64,000 bases of DNA from an uncultured Candidatus Melainabacteria bacterium (GCA_934726055.1 CAKVCZ010000006.1:1-64000); one strand, 5' to 3'; positions 1-8,820 are shown, counted from the stretch's first letter. Notes: generated from the sequence alone by a model not told the origin. Numbers and translations: made by a program.

Positions 1-51
1 CCTGAAAGGCAGTCCTGACTAAATTGAAAATAATCTTTGATTATTAAACAG

Positions 52-72
52 ATTCTGAAACAAGTTCAGAAT
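52..72. repeat. short palindromic intergenic repeat
   Basis: An 8-base inverted repeat, ATTCTGAA / TTCAGAAT, separated by ACAAG and followed by TGACA. It resembles the 'TTCTGAAACAAGTTCAGAATGACA'-like palindromes scattered between genes in many bacterial genomes. Only one copy lies in this window, so its repetitive nature is inferred from general knowledge. No gene start is visible in the first 116 bases. Confidence 0.45.
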
Positions 73-116
73 GACATGTTGAAGATTTTGAAAATATTTT
101 GACATCAAAAGGTTCG

Positions 117-680
117 TTAAATACCTAAAGACATTCTGTTTAACACAGACATCATATCTTGTCCTGCAAACATAGCATTCTTTGCATTTTTTGCCTCATC
201 TACACGATGTTTAATATCTTTAAATTCAATTTGAATATCTTCTTTTTTTGGTTTTACGTGCACATCATTGTTTTGTATTTTCTTTGTTGAAATAGCTGCA
301 TTAGCTTGACCTGAAGCAGCTTTTGTATATTCATTAACACCAACTTCAAGCTTATTAACAGCTTCCTCAAATGTTTTTGAAGAAGAAACATCTACACCAA
401 CTTTTTTACTCAAATCTTTTATATCCGTTTTTAATTTGTAAACATCAACTGTTGATTCTTGTGGTATATTAATTTGGGCAATACTTTGAGATTTTTGACC
501 ATTTTGAGCTTTTGCAATCAATGCTTGTGCTTCAGATTCAGATTTAACTTTTGTAGGATCAATTCCAAGTGCCTTTAACTTTTTAATAGTTTCTTCTGAC
601 AAACCACCGTTTTTCATAGAAACTGCACTTACCGCACTTGTATTATATGAACTAATTCCTGAAATTGCATCTATACCCAT
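117..680 (-). CDS. hypothetical protein, 187 aa
   Basis: Function not recognised. The ATG at 680 is preceded by AAGGTG with suitable spacing. The protein has a Ser/Ala-rich N-terminus (MGIDAISGISSYNTS), no signal peptide or membrane segment, a Lys/Glu-rich middle and a probably helical C-terminal tail ending MSVLNRMSLGI. The composition suggests a soluble or surface-associated helical protein. Lineage-restricted proteins of this style are common in Gastranaerophilales, but that assignment is an impression, not a match. It is transcribed away from the TPS-domain gene, so the intervening region holds divergent promoters. Confidence 0.7.
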   Translation of the reverse strand: MGIDAISGISSYNTSAVSAVSMKNGGLSEETIKKLKALGIDPTKVKSESEAQALIAKAQNGQKSQSIAQINIPQESTVDVYKLKTDIKDLSKKVGVDVSSSKTFEEAVNKLEVGVNEYTKAASGQANAAISTKKIQNNDVHVKPKKEDIQIEFKDIKHRVDEAKNAKNAMFAGQDMMSVLNRMSLGI

Positions 681-1028
681 GATACACCTTCTTTTTTTAC
701 CCTAAATACACATAAGCATGACGACATTTTTTGTATAAACTTTAGAATTCTCACCTGTTTATTAAGAAATATTACAAAAACCATCAAAAATTTACTTTTT
801 TTGTATTAAAAGTTAATAAAAAAGTTGCATTTTTTATTTTTGTTATTACAATGATAATAGAGATTAGGAAATAGAATTTTTAGTCTTTACCCTTACAAAA
901 TAGCGTATTAGAATTAAGTATTAAGTTTTGTAAAGATAGTGTCATAGAATTAGTAAATTTTTTTGAATAAAAAGTGTTTACTAAGAAAGAAGAGTCATAG
1001 AGAAAAATTAGGGATTGGAACAAAAAAG
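681..1028. other. 348-bp divergent intergenic region
   Basis: AT-rich region between the leftward hypothetical gene and the rightward TPS-domain gene. It contains a GATAAT at about 851-856 that could be a -10 element for the rightward gene, and an inverted repeat TTACAAAA ... TTTTGTAA (about 893-936) that could fold in a long 5' leader. I see no riboswitch consensus and no convincing small gene. Confidence 0.4.
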
Positions 1029-2681
1029 ATGAAAAAATTAACTTTAGCAATCACATTAGCACTAATCATCGCCCCAAGTGCATTTGCAAACGGATTATCA
1101 GATGCAGCTTTAACAGGTAACAATGCGGGTTTAAATTACACTCAAGGTGCTAATTCAATGACAATCAATTGTCCAACCGTAACAACAAATGTTGAGTGGC
1201 AAAAGTTAAATGTTGGAGCAAATGAAGCATTAAACTTCAATTTTGCAAGAGCAAATTCAACAGCTTACAACACAGTTGTAGGTGGTTCGGTTTCAACAAT
1301 TGCAGGTAAAATTAACGCAATTGGTGCTGGTGCAGATACAAGTAGCATCGTATTGACAAATCCATCAGGTGTTACATTTGCAAATGGTGCAGTTTTAAAT
1401 GTTGGTCAATTCACAGTTAGAGCTTTAGGCGGACCTGTTAACATCAACGGTGTAAATGCTACCGGAACACTATCTGTACGTACTCCTGGCGGTAACATTA
1501 CAGTAACTGGTAATAACTATGTTGGTAAAAACTTTCTTCTTAATGGTACAAGAAAGACTATTAATGGAGTTTCTACTCCAATAGCTGCAAATGATGTTAA
1601 TATTGAAAATGCTGTTGTAAATGTACCAAATGGAAGTTTCAACATTGGTTTAGCAAAGAATGTTAACATTAACAACTCAAGAATTAATGCTAAAGAAGAT
1701 TCAATGATTTGGTCTTGGGGTGGCAACACAAACATAGCAAATTCTTCTGTTAAACTTTCTGATGGTACAATTAGATTAGTTACAACAACAGCTAAATTAA
1801 AAAATACTGACCTTGAGATTGGTAGAAATTCAACAGTTAGAAATATTTATATGCAAGACAGCAACTTAAAAGCTAAAGATACAGAAGTTATACACAGTAT
1901 TAGACTTGGATATAATCCTGATTCAGAAGAATATCTAAGAAATGATAGTTCAACATTAAAAATTTCTGATTCAAATGTAAACATCATTGAATTACAATCA
2001 AAAAATAATAAGGCTGACATTTCTTCAACAGACATCAACAGCCATCTATATTCAGTATCAGGTGGTGATGTAAAAGTTTCTAACAACACAGGACATAATA
2101 TTTTAAGATTAATCCACTACAACGGTAACTTACAAGTTTCAGATGCAAAAGTATTCGGTTTAGATGTACAAAACTCAAATATTGATTTATCAAATATTAA
2201 TACCACACACGCTAAGGTTCAATTACCAACAAGCTTAATCGGACAAAACATTGCATTAGAAACAAGCAACGGAACTATTGTTAAAAACAACGCTACAAGC
2301 TCTGATATTCAATCATTAAATGCAGAAATAGCAAATATGATTGCAAACGGTAAAATTACAAAAGCAAGTCTTAGAATTTTACCACAAACAGTTAATAATA
2401 CAGTAGCTTCAGCTTCAGGTGCAGCTTCAGGTGCAAATACATCAGCAGCATCAAGCAATATGAATAATGCAACAACAGTTGTTGATACATTAAAAGTTAA
2501 CACAAACAACTACAATATGAACAACAACACAAATACAAATTCAATAGCTAACCAATTCTTAAAGAACGTTAAATCTTTAGCTGTTGATGATAACGAAAAC
2601 GAAAAGAAAAAACAAGCTAAATTAAGAAAACTTTCTAACGGTTTCAGAATCGAAGAAAAAGTTGTTCCAATCGAAAGATAA
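1029..2681 (+). CDS. secreted TPS-domain (filamentous haemagglutinin N-terminal-like) protein, 550 aa
   Basis: A Sec signal peptide (MKKLTLAITLALIIAPSAFA, cut before NG) is followed by a domain resembling the TPS/haemagglutination-activity domain of FhaB-type exoproteins: residues ~25-150 include VNVGANEALNF-like turns and NPSGVTFANGAVLNVG, matching the family NPNG motif. The middle is a run of short Asn-rich strands expected to form a right-handed beta-helix. The C-terminus is low-complexity Asn/Thr and ends in a charged tail. At 550 aa it is far shorter than classical FhaB (over 2000 aa), and no TpsB transporter is encoded nearby. The frame extends upstream to a TTG at 963, but the signal peptide places the start at ATG 1029; the Shine-Dalgarno is poor (AGGGA about 13 bases upstream). 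Confidence 0.8.
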   Translation: MKKLTLAITLALIIAPSAFANGLSDAALTGNNAGLNYTQGANSMTINCPTVTTNVEWQKLNVGANEALNFNFARANSTAYNTVVGGSVSTIAGKINAIGAGADTSSIVLTNPSGVTFANGAVLNVGQFTVRALGGPVNINGVNATGTLSVRTPGGNITVTGNNYVGKNFLLNGTRKTINGVSTPIAANDVNIENAVVNVPNGSFNIGLAKNVNINNSRINAKEDSMIWSWGGNTNIANSSVKLSDGTIRLVTTTAKLKNTDLEIGRNSTVRNIYMQDSNLKAKDTEVIHSIRLGYNPDSEEYLRNDSSTLKISDSNVNIIELQSKNNKADISSTDINSHLYSVSGGDVKVSNNTGHNILRLIHYNGNLQVSDAKVFGLDVQNSNIDLSNINTTHAKVQLPTSLIGQNIALETSNGTIVKNNATSSDIQSLNAEIANMIANGKITKASLRILPQTVNNTVASASGAASGANTSAASSNMNNATTVVDTLKVNTNNYNMNNNTNTNSIANQFLKNVKSLAVDDNENEKKKQAKLRKLSNGFRIEEKVVPIER

Positions 2682-2712
2682 TAACAAAACACACAAATAA
2701 ACAAAAGGCGAA

Positions 2713-2738
2713 GGCGTATTTATAAAATACGCCTTTTT
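2713..2738 (+). terminator. rho-independent terminator after TPS-domain gene
   Basis: Hairpin GGCGTATT-TATAA-AATACGCC followed by TTTTT, 30 bases beyond the stop codon. The reverse strand lacks a T-run, so it serves only the rightward gene. Confidence 0.9.
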
Positions 2739-2760
2739 GCTATATAAAATTGTAAAAATT

Positions 2761-3114
2761 TTATTTACAAATTTTATCCGTAACTTTTATAATATGCCAG
2801 CCAAATTGAGTTTGCACAGGTTCTGAAACTTCACCTTTTTGCATGGAAAAAGCTTTGTCTTCAAATGGTTTTACCATTTGACCTCTGGAAAAGTAATCTA
2901 AATCTCCACCGTTTCTTTTGGATGGGCAAAGAGAAAATCCTCTTGCTAATTCGCCAAAATCAACACCTTTATTTATGTAAGCCAAAATTTGGTATGCTTC
3001 TTTTTCTGTTTTTACTAAGATATGACTTGCCCTAACAGAGGAACAATACTCCGCATTTGCAGACATAGTTGCCAACAAGCATATAACTGCTATAAATTTG
3101 CCTAAAGATTTCAT
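2761..3114 (-). CDS. secreted parvulin-type peptidyl-prolyl isomerase
   Basis: A 117-aa protein: a signal peptide (about residues 1-21, ending SANA) followed by one compact parvulin (PpiC/rotamase) domain. Family signatures are visible: ASHILVKTEKEA, FGELARGFSLCPS, GGDLDYFSRGQMVKPFEDKAF and FGWHIIKV. It should catalyse cis-trans isomerisation of X-Pro bonds in the periplasm. It lacks the SurA/PrsA chaperone arms, so it is a minimal version. The start is supported by AAGGAAAG upstream. It lies 11 bases after the methionine gamma-lyase-like gene on the same strand, so the two are probably co-transcribed, though no functional link is obvious. Confidence 0.93.
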   Translation of the reverse strand: MKSLGKFIAVICLLATMSANAEYCSSVRASHILVKTEKEAYQILAYINKGVDFGELARGFSLCPSKRNGGDLDYFSRGQMVKPFEDKAFSMQKGEVSEPVQTQFGWHIIKVTDKICK

Positions 3115-3125
3115 ATTTCTTTCCT

Positions 3126-4361
3126 TTATTTATTCAAACGTCTGTATATTTCTTCAATTGCAATTTTTATATGAGCATAATTCAATCCACCTTGAAGATA
3201 AACTGCATAAGGAGGACGAATAGGGCCATCTGCCGAAAGCTCAATAGTTGAACCTTCTATAAATGTCCCACCTGCCATAATTACATCATCCTGATATCCT
3301 GGAATCAATTCAGGTACAGGAGTTACATAACCGTTCACAGGTGATAATGACTGCACTGTTTTACAAAATTCAATCAATGGTTCCGGTGCATTAAATGTTA
3401 TAATTTGAATTATATCAGTTCTTTTATCATCATATTTTGGAGAAGACACAAATCCCATATCTTCAAAAACTTTTGCGGCAAGAGTCATTCCTTTTATAAC
3501 ATCAGCAACAATTGATGGAGCCATGAACAATCCTTGGAAAATTAATCTATGTTGGTTCAACATTGCACCTGCTTCTGAACCTACCCCCGGAGCAGTAAGT
3601 CTTATTGCCGCAGCCTCTACAAGCTCACTTTTGCCGACAATATATCCGCCACATTCAACCAATCCGCCACCAGGATTTTTTATTAATGAACCACCCATTA
3701 AATCAGCACCAACTTCAAGCGGTTCACGTTTTTCGGCAAATTCGCCATAGCAATTATCAACAAAACATATACAATTTGGATTTTTACTTTTTACAGTTTT
3801 ACAGATACGTTCAATCACGTCTATTGTCAGAGATTTTCTTGTATCATACCCTCGAGAACGTTGAATTGTAACCATCGTTACTGTATCATCAATTTTCTTT
3901 TCCAAGGTTTCAAAATCAATATCATTTCCGTTTAAAAGTGGGATTTCTTCATACAAAATTCCATTTCCTATTAGAGAATTTTTCTTTGATAATTCATCAC
4001 CTGTAAGTCCGATAACTTCTCTCATTGTATCATAAGGAGTTCCTGCAACAGATATAAGCTTATCTCCCGCATGCAAGTTACCAAACAAAGCACAAGCAAG
4101 CGTGTGAGTGCCTGTTGCAAAATGTGTACGAACAATCGCTTTTTCGCCGCAAAAGACTTGTGCATACACTTTGTCTAAAACTTCGCGACCTAAATCATCA
4201 TGCCCGTACCCCGAAACAGTATAAAAATGCTCTGGTGCTACATGGTTATCCACAAAAGCTTTTAAAACTTTTTTTTGGTTATAATCTCTTATTTCTTCTA
4301 TTTCCTCTATTTGCTTTTTTATAGCTAATTCTGCTTTTTTTATTTCTTCTTGTGCGTTCAT
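3126..4361 (-). CDS. methionine gamma-lyase family PLP enzyme (YnbB-like)
   Basis: A 411-aa PLP enzyme of the family annotated 'methionine gamma-lyase / aluminium resistance protein' (Pfam Met_gamma_lyase, YnbB type), related to cystathionine beta-lyases. Evidence: FYTVSGYGHDDLGRE near residue 46, HFATGTHTLACALFG (~80-95), VDNCYGEF (~201, aspartate for the pyridine nitrogen) and the probable Schiff-base lysine K228 in GGSLIKNPGGG. Length is typical. The physiological substrate is not settled for this family; C-S lyase activity on a sulfur amino acid is inferred. The ATG at 4361 is preceded by a weak AGGAT. First gene of a two-gene leftward unit with the parvulin. Confidence 0.9.
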   Translation of the reverse strand: MNAQEEIKKAELAIKKQIEEIEEIRDYNQKKVLKAFVDNHVAPEHFYTVSGYGHDDLGREVLDKVYAQVFCGEKAIVRTHFATGTHTLACALFGNLHAGDKLISVAGTPYDTMREVIGLTGDELSKKNSLIGNGILYEEIPLLNGNDIDFETLEKKIDDTVTMVTIQRSRGYDTRKSLTIDVIERICKTVKSKNPNCICFVDNCYGEFAEKREPLEVGADLMGGSLIKNPGGGLVECGGYIVGKSELVEAAAIRLTAPGVGSEAGAMLNQHRLIFQGLFMAPSIVADVIKGMTLAAKVFEDMGFVSSPKYDDKRTDIIQIITFNAPEPLIEFCKTVQSLSPVNGYVTPVPELIPGYQDDVIMAGGTFIEGSTIELSADGPIRPPYAVYLQGGLNYAHIKIAIEEIYRRLNK

Positions 4362-4450
4362 AATTTTAATCCTATCAATAATAAAATATTACCACGAATA
4401 TTAGACAAGTGTCGGTTTAAAATATTGAATAACAATTGAAAAATATTTTT

Positions 4451-5167
4451 ATGAAAAACTTTTTATACATTTTATTTTTATGTTTTATTCTGTCTTTTTG
4501 CACTGTACAAGCTGAAGATTACAATGTCCACAGTCCAAATAACAGTAGCATTAACGTTGGAGAAGAAAAAACTTTATTTATTTTAGATTTTTCCAGCAGC
4601 ATGAAAGAATACTTAAACAAAGAACGAAAAGTTGATTCAATGTTAAAAACAATGCACAATATTTTGCAAAACATAAGTCCGCAAAAAGAAGTTGGAATGA
4701 GAGTTTACGGATACAGAGCAGGAATTACCGCTTATGATAGCTGTAAAGCATCAAAATTGGTGGTACCTATAACAAAAGGCGGAAATTATCTTATAAAACA
4801 ACAAATAGATAAAACCAAAGCACTTGGAATGACACCTATAACATACTCCTTAAAAATGGCACTTTATAGTGATTTTCAAGGATTTCAGGGTAGTAAACAT
4901 ATTATTTTACTAACAGATGGCGGAGAAAACTGTGATGAAAGTCCATGCACTTTTATGACAAAAAATTTAAGGTTTTTCCCAAATTTAAAAATTGATGTTA
5001 TTGCCTACGACATGCAAGACGAAGACGACCTTTCTCAACTCCAATGCGTGGCTCTTGTAACAAGAGGTCGTTTTTATAACGCAAATACTTCCGCAGAACT
5101 TCTAAATAGTTTAAATAATTCTTTAAACATTGAAAAAGAAGTTGAAGGTAAAGTTATTCTACACTAA
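4451..5167 (+). CDS. secreted VWA-domain protein
   Basis: About 238 aa: an N-terminal hydrophobic signal (MKNFLYILFLCFILSFC...VQA) and a von Willebrand factor A domain. The metal-ion-dependent adhesion site is intact: DFSSS (about residues 46-50), the threonine in LGMTPITYSL, and the aspartate in LLTDGGENC. Such domains bind a divalent cation and usually mediate protein contacts; this one is exported to the periplasm or cell surface. The frame can also start at TTG 4436, five codons upstream; neither start has a convincing Shine-Dalgarno. Its stop overlaps that of mtaB by 4 bases in convergent arrangement. Partner unknown. Confidence 0.85.
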   Translation: MKNFLYILFLCFILSFCTVQAEDYNVHSPNNSSINVGEEKTLFILDFSSSMKEYLNKERKVDSMLKTMHNILQNISPQKEVGMRVYGYRAGITAYDSCKASKLVVPITKGGNYLIKQQIDKTKALGMTPITYSLKMALYSDFQGFQGSKHIILLTDGGENCDESPCTFMTKNLRFFPNLKIDVIAYDMQDEDDLSQLQCVALVTRGRFYNANTSAELLNSLNNSLNIEKEVEGKVILH

Positions 5168-6444
5168 ACAATTTCTGCAAATGCCTGATTATTTTTTATT
5201 CGAGTAATTTTTATTTTTTGCATTGAATTTAATAAATTTTTATCATTAGATTCTACAATCACACGAATATAGTTTTCAGTGAGCCCTTTTAATTTACCAG
5301 TTTTTTTGTCAAAATGCTTTTCTATAACGCAATTATGAATTGTTTCAAGATTTTTTTGCAAAAATTCTTTTGTCTTTTTTGCTGAAATTCCTTTAATTAT
5401 ATTTGCTCGTTGTTCTTTAATTTTATCAGGCAAATGTCCTTCCATTTTTTCTGCCTGAGTGCCTTTTCTTATTGAATATGGGAATGTATGAATTGCAGAT
5501 AAACCTGATTTATTTAAATTTTCTACTGTAATTTTAAAATCTTCTTCACTTTCACCGACAAATCCGGCAATAATATCACTTCCCAAAAACGGCAAATTGA
5601 ATATATTATTTATTTTATCTATTTGTTTTAGATAATCTTCTACCTTATAAAATCGGTTCATTCTCTCTAATGTTCTATTGCAAGCTGATTGCAAAGAAAG
5701 ATGAAAATGCGGACAAAATTGTTCAGATTTAGATAAAAATTCTAACAATTCATCTGTTATTTCTAAAGGATTTAATGAGCCCAAACGATATCGAATACTT
5801 GTATGTTGTTCAACTTCTTTCAACAAATCTAAAATAGATTTGCCCCATTCTTTGCCCCATTGTCCTATATGTATTCCTGTAAAAACAACCTCTTTAAATC
5901 CCGATAATTCAAATGATTTTATTTGTTCTATAACAAAATTGCTACTTGCGGATCGAGATTTTCCTCTTGCAAAAGGAATTATACAATATGCACAGCGATT
6001 ATCACATCCATCTTGAATTTTTAAACTTGCTCTTGTTTTTGCCGTATCTGCAAGAATAGCCTCATGAAAATCTGACATATCCATTACATCTATCACTTGG
6101 TATTGAATGTTTTTATTTAAAAACTCAACTATTTCTAACTTGTCGTCATTGCCCAAAACAAAATCTATAAAATCGTTTTGAAGCAGTTTTTCTTTTTCAA
6201 TTTGTGCAACACAACCCGTTATGAGAGTTTTTATTTTAGAATTCAAATGTTTTGCATTTCTCAGTAAATATAAAGCCTCATTATCAGATTTTTGGGTAAC
6301 TGAACAAGAATTTAATATATAAATATCCGCATCTTCAATTTTATCAACCTTTTTAAAATCCGCAGCAGCTAACTTCTCCTCAATTATCGCACCTTCAAAT
6401 TGATTTGACTTGCAGCCCATAGATTTTAAATAAAAATTTTTCAT
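5164..6444 (-). CDS. mtaB: MtaB-type tRNA ms2t6A37 methylthiotransferase
   Basis: Radical-SAM methylthiotransferase, about 426 aa, that would convert t6A37 to ms2t6A in ANN-decoding tRNAs. Three cysteines of the N-terminal cluster are visible (SMGCKSNQ, NSCSVTQ, TGCVAQ), as is the SAM-cluster motif CDNRCAYC, and the C-terminal ~60 residues fit a TRAM domain. The opening MKNFYLKSMGCKSNQ matches the family N-terminus. The frame continues 17 codons upstream to 6495, but that stretch holds the divergent ferritin promoter, so ATG 6444 is chosen. There is no Shine-Dalgarno; TATAAT ends six bases before this ATG, predicting a leaderless message. Confidence 0.92.
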   Translation of the reverse strand: MKNFYLKSMGCKSNQFEGAIIEEKLAAADFKKVDKIEDADIYILNSCSVTQKSDNEALYLLRNAKHLNSKIKTLITGCVAQIEKEKLLQNDFIDFVLGNDDKLEIVEFLNKNIQYQVIDVMDMSDFHEAILADTAKTRASLKIQDGCDNRCAYCIIPFARGKSRSASSNFVIEQIKSFELSGFKEVVFTGIHIGQWGKEWGKSILDLLKEVEQHTSIRYRLGSLNPLEITDELLEFLSKSEQFCPHFHLSLQSACNRTLERMNRFYKVEDYLKQIDKINNIFNLPFLGSDIIAGFVGESEEDFKITVENLNKSGLSAIHTFPYSIRKGTQAEKMEGHLPDKIKEQRANIIKGISAKKTKEFLQKNLETIHNCVIEKHFDKKTGKLKGLTENYIRVIVESNDKNLLNSMQKIKITRIKNNQAFAEIV

Positions 6445-6450
6445 AAGTTT

Positions 6451-6456
6451 ATTATA
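6451..6456 (-). promoter_or_regulatory. -10 element of mtaB (leaderless layout)
   Basis: On the minus strand TATAAT is followed by exactly six bases and the mtaB ATG. The -35 is weak (TTAATG with 17-base spacing). The initiation point would fall at or next to the ATG. It lies back-to-back with the ferritin -35, so the two promoters may interfere. Confidence 0.5.
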
Positions 6457-6469
6457 TCCAAAAAATACA

Positions 6470-6498
6470 TTGACATTAAACTTTTCTTTACTCATAAT
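6470..6498 (+). promoter_or_regulatory. sigma70-type promoter of ferritin
   Basis: A perfect -35 TTGACA (6470-6475), a 17-base spacer and a -10 CATAAT (6493-6498). Predicted initiation near 6505 gives a ~35-base leader containing AGAAAGGGA ahead of the ferritin ATG. Confidence 0.8.
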
Positions 6499-6539
6499 AA
6501 AAATATCATGAGTTATTACAAATAAGAAAGGGAATCAAA

Positions 6540-7049
6540 ATGATTAACGAAAAAATGCAAAATGCATTTAACGATCAAATTAACAAAGAATTTTATTCAG
6601 AATACTTGTATCTTGCAATGAAAGCAAAATTTGCCCAAATGAATTTGCAAGGTTTTGTAAACTGGTTTGATGTACAAGTTCAAGAAGAACACGCTCATGG
6701 TATGGGTATGTATGATTATATCCTTGAAAGAGGCGGAGAAGTTAAGTTAGAAGCAATAGACAAACCTCAAATTAAAGGTTCAACTCCTGTTGAAATTTTT
6801 GAACAAGTAGTTGAACACGAAGAATATGTAACATCAAGAATCAATGCACTTATGGATGTTGCGGAAGAAGTTAAAGACAGAGCTGCATTATCATTCTTAA
6901 ACTGGTATTTAAAAGAACAAGTTGAAGAAGAATCAAGTGTTGGCGGAGTTTTGGCTACACTAAAACTTATAGGTGATGATAAAAAGGCATTATTAATGCT
7001 TGATAAAGACCTTGCTACAAGAGTATTTAACCCACCTGTAATTGGTTAA
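6540..7049 (+). CDS. ferritin (iron storage)
   Basis: A 169-aa non-haem bacterial ferritin of FtnA type. It would oxidise and store iron in a 24-subunit cytoplasmic shell. All ferroxidase ligands sit at the canonical E. coli FtnA positions: E17, E50, H53, E94, Q127 and the site-C glutamates E129/E130. Length is typical. The ATG is preceded by AGAAAGGGA, a strong promoter lies upstream and a terminator follows, so it is monocistronic. No Fur-like operator was recognised with confidence. In an anaerobe it is expected to limit free Fe(II) and oxidative damage, like the rubrerythrin at 60.2 kb. Confidence 0.97.
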   Translation: MINEKMQNAFNDQINKEFYSEYLYLAMKAKFAQMNLQGFVNWFDVQVQEEHAHGMGMYDYILERGGEVKLEAIDKPQIKGSTPVEIFEQVVEHEEYVTSRINALMDVAEEVKDRAALSFLNWYLKEQVEEESSVGGVLATLKLIGDDKKALLMLDKDLATRVFNPPVIG

Positions 7050-7074
7050 TTATACTCGATACAACATTTATATA

Positions 7075-7114
7075 ATAGGCAAACTTTTTCTAAAGCGGGA
7101 GTTTGCCTATTTTT
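7075..7114 (+). terminator. rho-independent terminator of ferritin gene
   Basis: Arms ATAGGCAAAC (7075-7084) and GTTTGCCTAT (7101-7110) are perfectly complementary and followed by TTTT. Confidence 0.9.
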
Positions 7115-7224
7115 ATATCCATTTTTCAATCTCATATATTTAGAGGATTAAAATACATATAAAATATTTTAGAATAAGTATGTGGAATAGTAATCTGAAT
7201 AGTATGTTATTCGGGGGAATGGAT

Positions 7225-7479
7225 ATGGCGTTAAGTATTAAATTTGTAAAAGATTACATAGATGAAGAATTTGAACCACAAAATAATGGTGAGATTTCTG
7301 AATCTATTACACAAAACTGGACAGAACAAGCACTTGAATGCTATCAATTAGGCTGTGATTGTTCAAAATGTTCAATTTCAAAAGGACAATACTCTTTTGT
7401 TTGTCAAATGCCAAAAGTAGTTAAAATTCTGCTAAAAATGGGTAAACCAAGCAGTAATGCCAAATTACAAAGAGCTTAA
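7225..7479 (+). CDS. small Cys-rich hypothetical protein, 84 aa
   Basis: Function not recognised. The conspicuous part is a cysteine cluster, CYQLGCDCSKCSISKG...C, spaced C-x4-C-x-C-x2-C with a further Cys ten residues on, suggesting a small metal-binding (zinc or Fe-S) or redox module, preceded by NWTEQALE. The C-terminus (PKVVKILLKMGKP) looks helical. The frame opens at ATG 7180, but TAGAAT at 7170-7175 places transcription start after it, and GGGGGA six bases before ATG 7225 supports MALSIKFVKDY as the start. Its 3' end overlaps the convergent flavoenzyme gene by 15 bases. Confidence 0.7.
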   Translation: MALSIKFVKDYIDEEFEPQNNGEISESITQNWTEQALECYQLGCDCSKCSISKGQYSFVCQMPKVVKILLKMGKPSSNAKLQRA

Positions 7480-8820
7480 TTTGTGTAAAAGATTCTGAGT
7501 TGCAGTCAACATCGGATCAATACTTGTTGAAAATGGCGGGGCGTACGTGATATCGTCGTCATAAAATTCTTCTATTGTCATTTTTGATAATAGTGCACTC
7601 GTGAGTGCATTTATACGTTTGTCAACTTCACCCAATCCTAAACCTTGAGCCCCTAGAATTCTATGTGAATCTTTGTCCGCAATTAATTTTATTACAATCG
7701 TCTGAACATCAGGCATGTATCCTGCTTTATCATTCTTTTTAACCACTACTGATATAGGATTAAACCCATAACTTACTGCTTTTTTCTCATTTAAACCAGT
7801 CAAAGACATTGTGTAATTAAAGTATTTTGTAACTGCTGAACCTAAAACGCCGTCAAATTCATCATCAAAACCTGCTACATTAATTGCACAGCATCGTCCT
7901 TCTTTGTTTGCAGTAGAACCTAAAGGTATCCAACACGGTGCATCTGCTACTATATGCTTTTTTTCAACACAATCGCCACACGCATATATATCTTTTATAT
8001 TAGTTTGCATTCTTGAATTTACTTTTATTGCACCTGTTTTACCTATCTCAACTCCTGCATTTTGAGCAAGTTCAACATTTGGAACTATTCCTGCTGCAAC
8101 CAAAACCATATCTGCTTTTATTTCATGCCCGTTTTTTGTTATAACTTTTTCTACTTTTTTATTTCCCTGACACGATACAATAGTATCATTATTCAATATT
8201 TTTACACTCTCCAAAGATTTCATATATATCTGCTTTTGTATTAACTCGGACATATCCTTGTCAAAAACCTGCATTATATAATCGTGAGAATTTATAAGAG
8301 TAACATTCAATTTTTGTTGAACCATCGCCTCTAAAACTTCTATGCCAATATATCCGCCCCCTAAAATTACTGCACTATTTGATTGTAAAACTGCATTTTT
8401 TACGGCAACTCCATCCTCTAGCGTTCTTAGCGTAAAAATATTTTCTAAAGAACAATTTTCAAAATACGGAACATAAGGTGTTGCTCCTGTTGCTATAATT
8501 AATTTGTCATAATTTGCTGTAAAAATCTCATTTTTGTTTAAATTATTTACCAAAAGTTCCTTTTTATTTGGATTTATATTTAAAACCCTATGACAAATAT
8601 TAACACTAATACCTTTTTTTCTAAACTCTCTTGGAGTTCTCACAATAAGATTACTTATATCGCTTATATATCCTGCAATATAATAAGGCATTCCACACTC
8701 TGAATAAGAAATGTTCTTCTCTTGAGAATAAATAACAATTTCCCAATCAGGTCTTAATCTGTTTAATTTTGCTGCAGCTTTTGAACCAGCTGCAATCGCA
8801 CCGATTATTACAACTTTCAT
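7465..8820 (-). CDS. CoA-disulfide reductase / NADH oxidase-like flavoenzyme
   Basis: A 451-aa FAD- and NAD(P)H-dependent oxidoreductase of the pyridine nucleotide-disulfide family with a single redox cysteine. It has an N-terminal FAD Rossmann motif (VVIIGAIAAGSKAA), the active-site segment SYSECGMPYYI with Cys42, a second nucleotide-binding motif (LGGGYIGIEVLEAM), an FAD-contact motif YACGDC and a dimerisation domain at the C-terminus. Family members reduce CoA disulfide, H2O2 or O2, and sequence alone does not decide which. GTG at 8826 is an alternative start; ATG 8820 is preferred because it puts the catalytic Cys at the usual position 42. No Shine-Dalgarno is visible. The predicted small RNA terminates 69 bases upstream. 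Confidence 0.88.
   Translation of the reverse strand: MKVVIIGAIAAGSKAAAKLNRLRPDWEIVIYSQEKNISYSECGMPYYIAGYISDISNLIVRTPREFRKKGISVNICHRVLNINPNKKELLVNNLNKNEIFTANYDKLIIATGATPYVPYFENCSLENIFTLRTLEDGVAVKNAVLQSNSAVILGGGYIGIEVLEAMVQQKLNVTLINSHDYIMQVFDKDMSELIQKQIYMKSLESVKILNNDTIVSCQGNKKVEKVITKNGHEIKADMVLVAAGIVPNVELAQNAGVEIGKTGAIKVNSRMQTNIKDIYACGDCVEKKHIVADAPCWIPLGSTANKEGRCCAINVAGFDDEFDGVLGSAVTKYFNYTMSLTGLNEKKAVSYGFNPISVVVKKNDKAGYMPDVQTIVIKLIADKDSHRILGAQGLGLGEVDKRINALTSALLSKMTIEEFYDDDITYAPPFSTSIDPMLTATQNLLHKLSSL

Noticed and set aside
850..1028. Possible c-di-GMP or other riboswitch upstream of the TPS-domain gene
   Set aside because: An inverted repeat is present, but none of the conserved c-di-GMP, TPP, SAM or glycine aptamer segments could be found.
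963..1028. N-terminal extension of the TPS-domain protein from TTG 963
   Set aside because: No Shine-Dalgarno, and it would place 22 polar residues ahead of a well-formed signal peptide.
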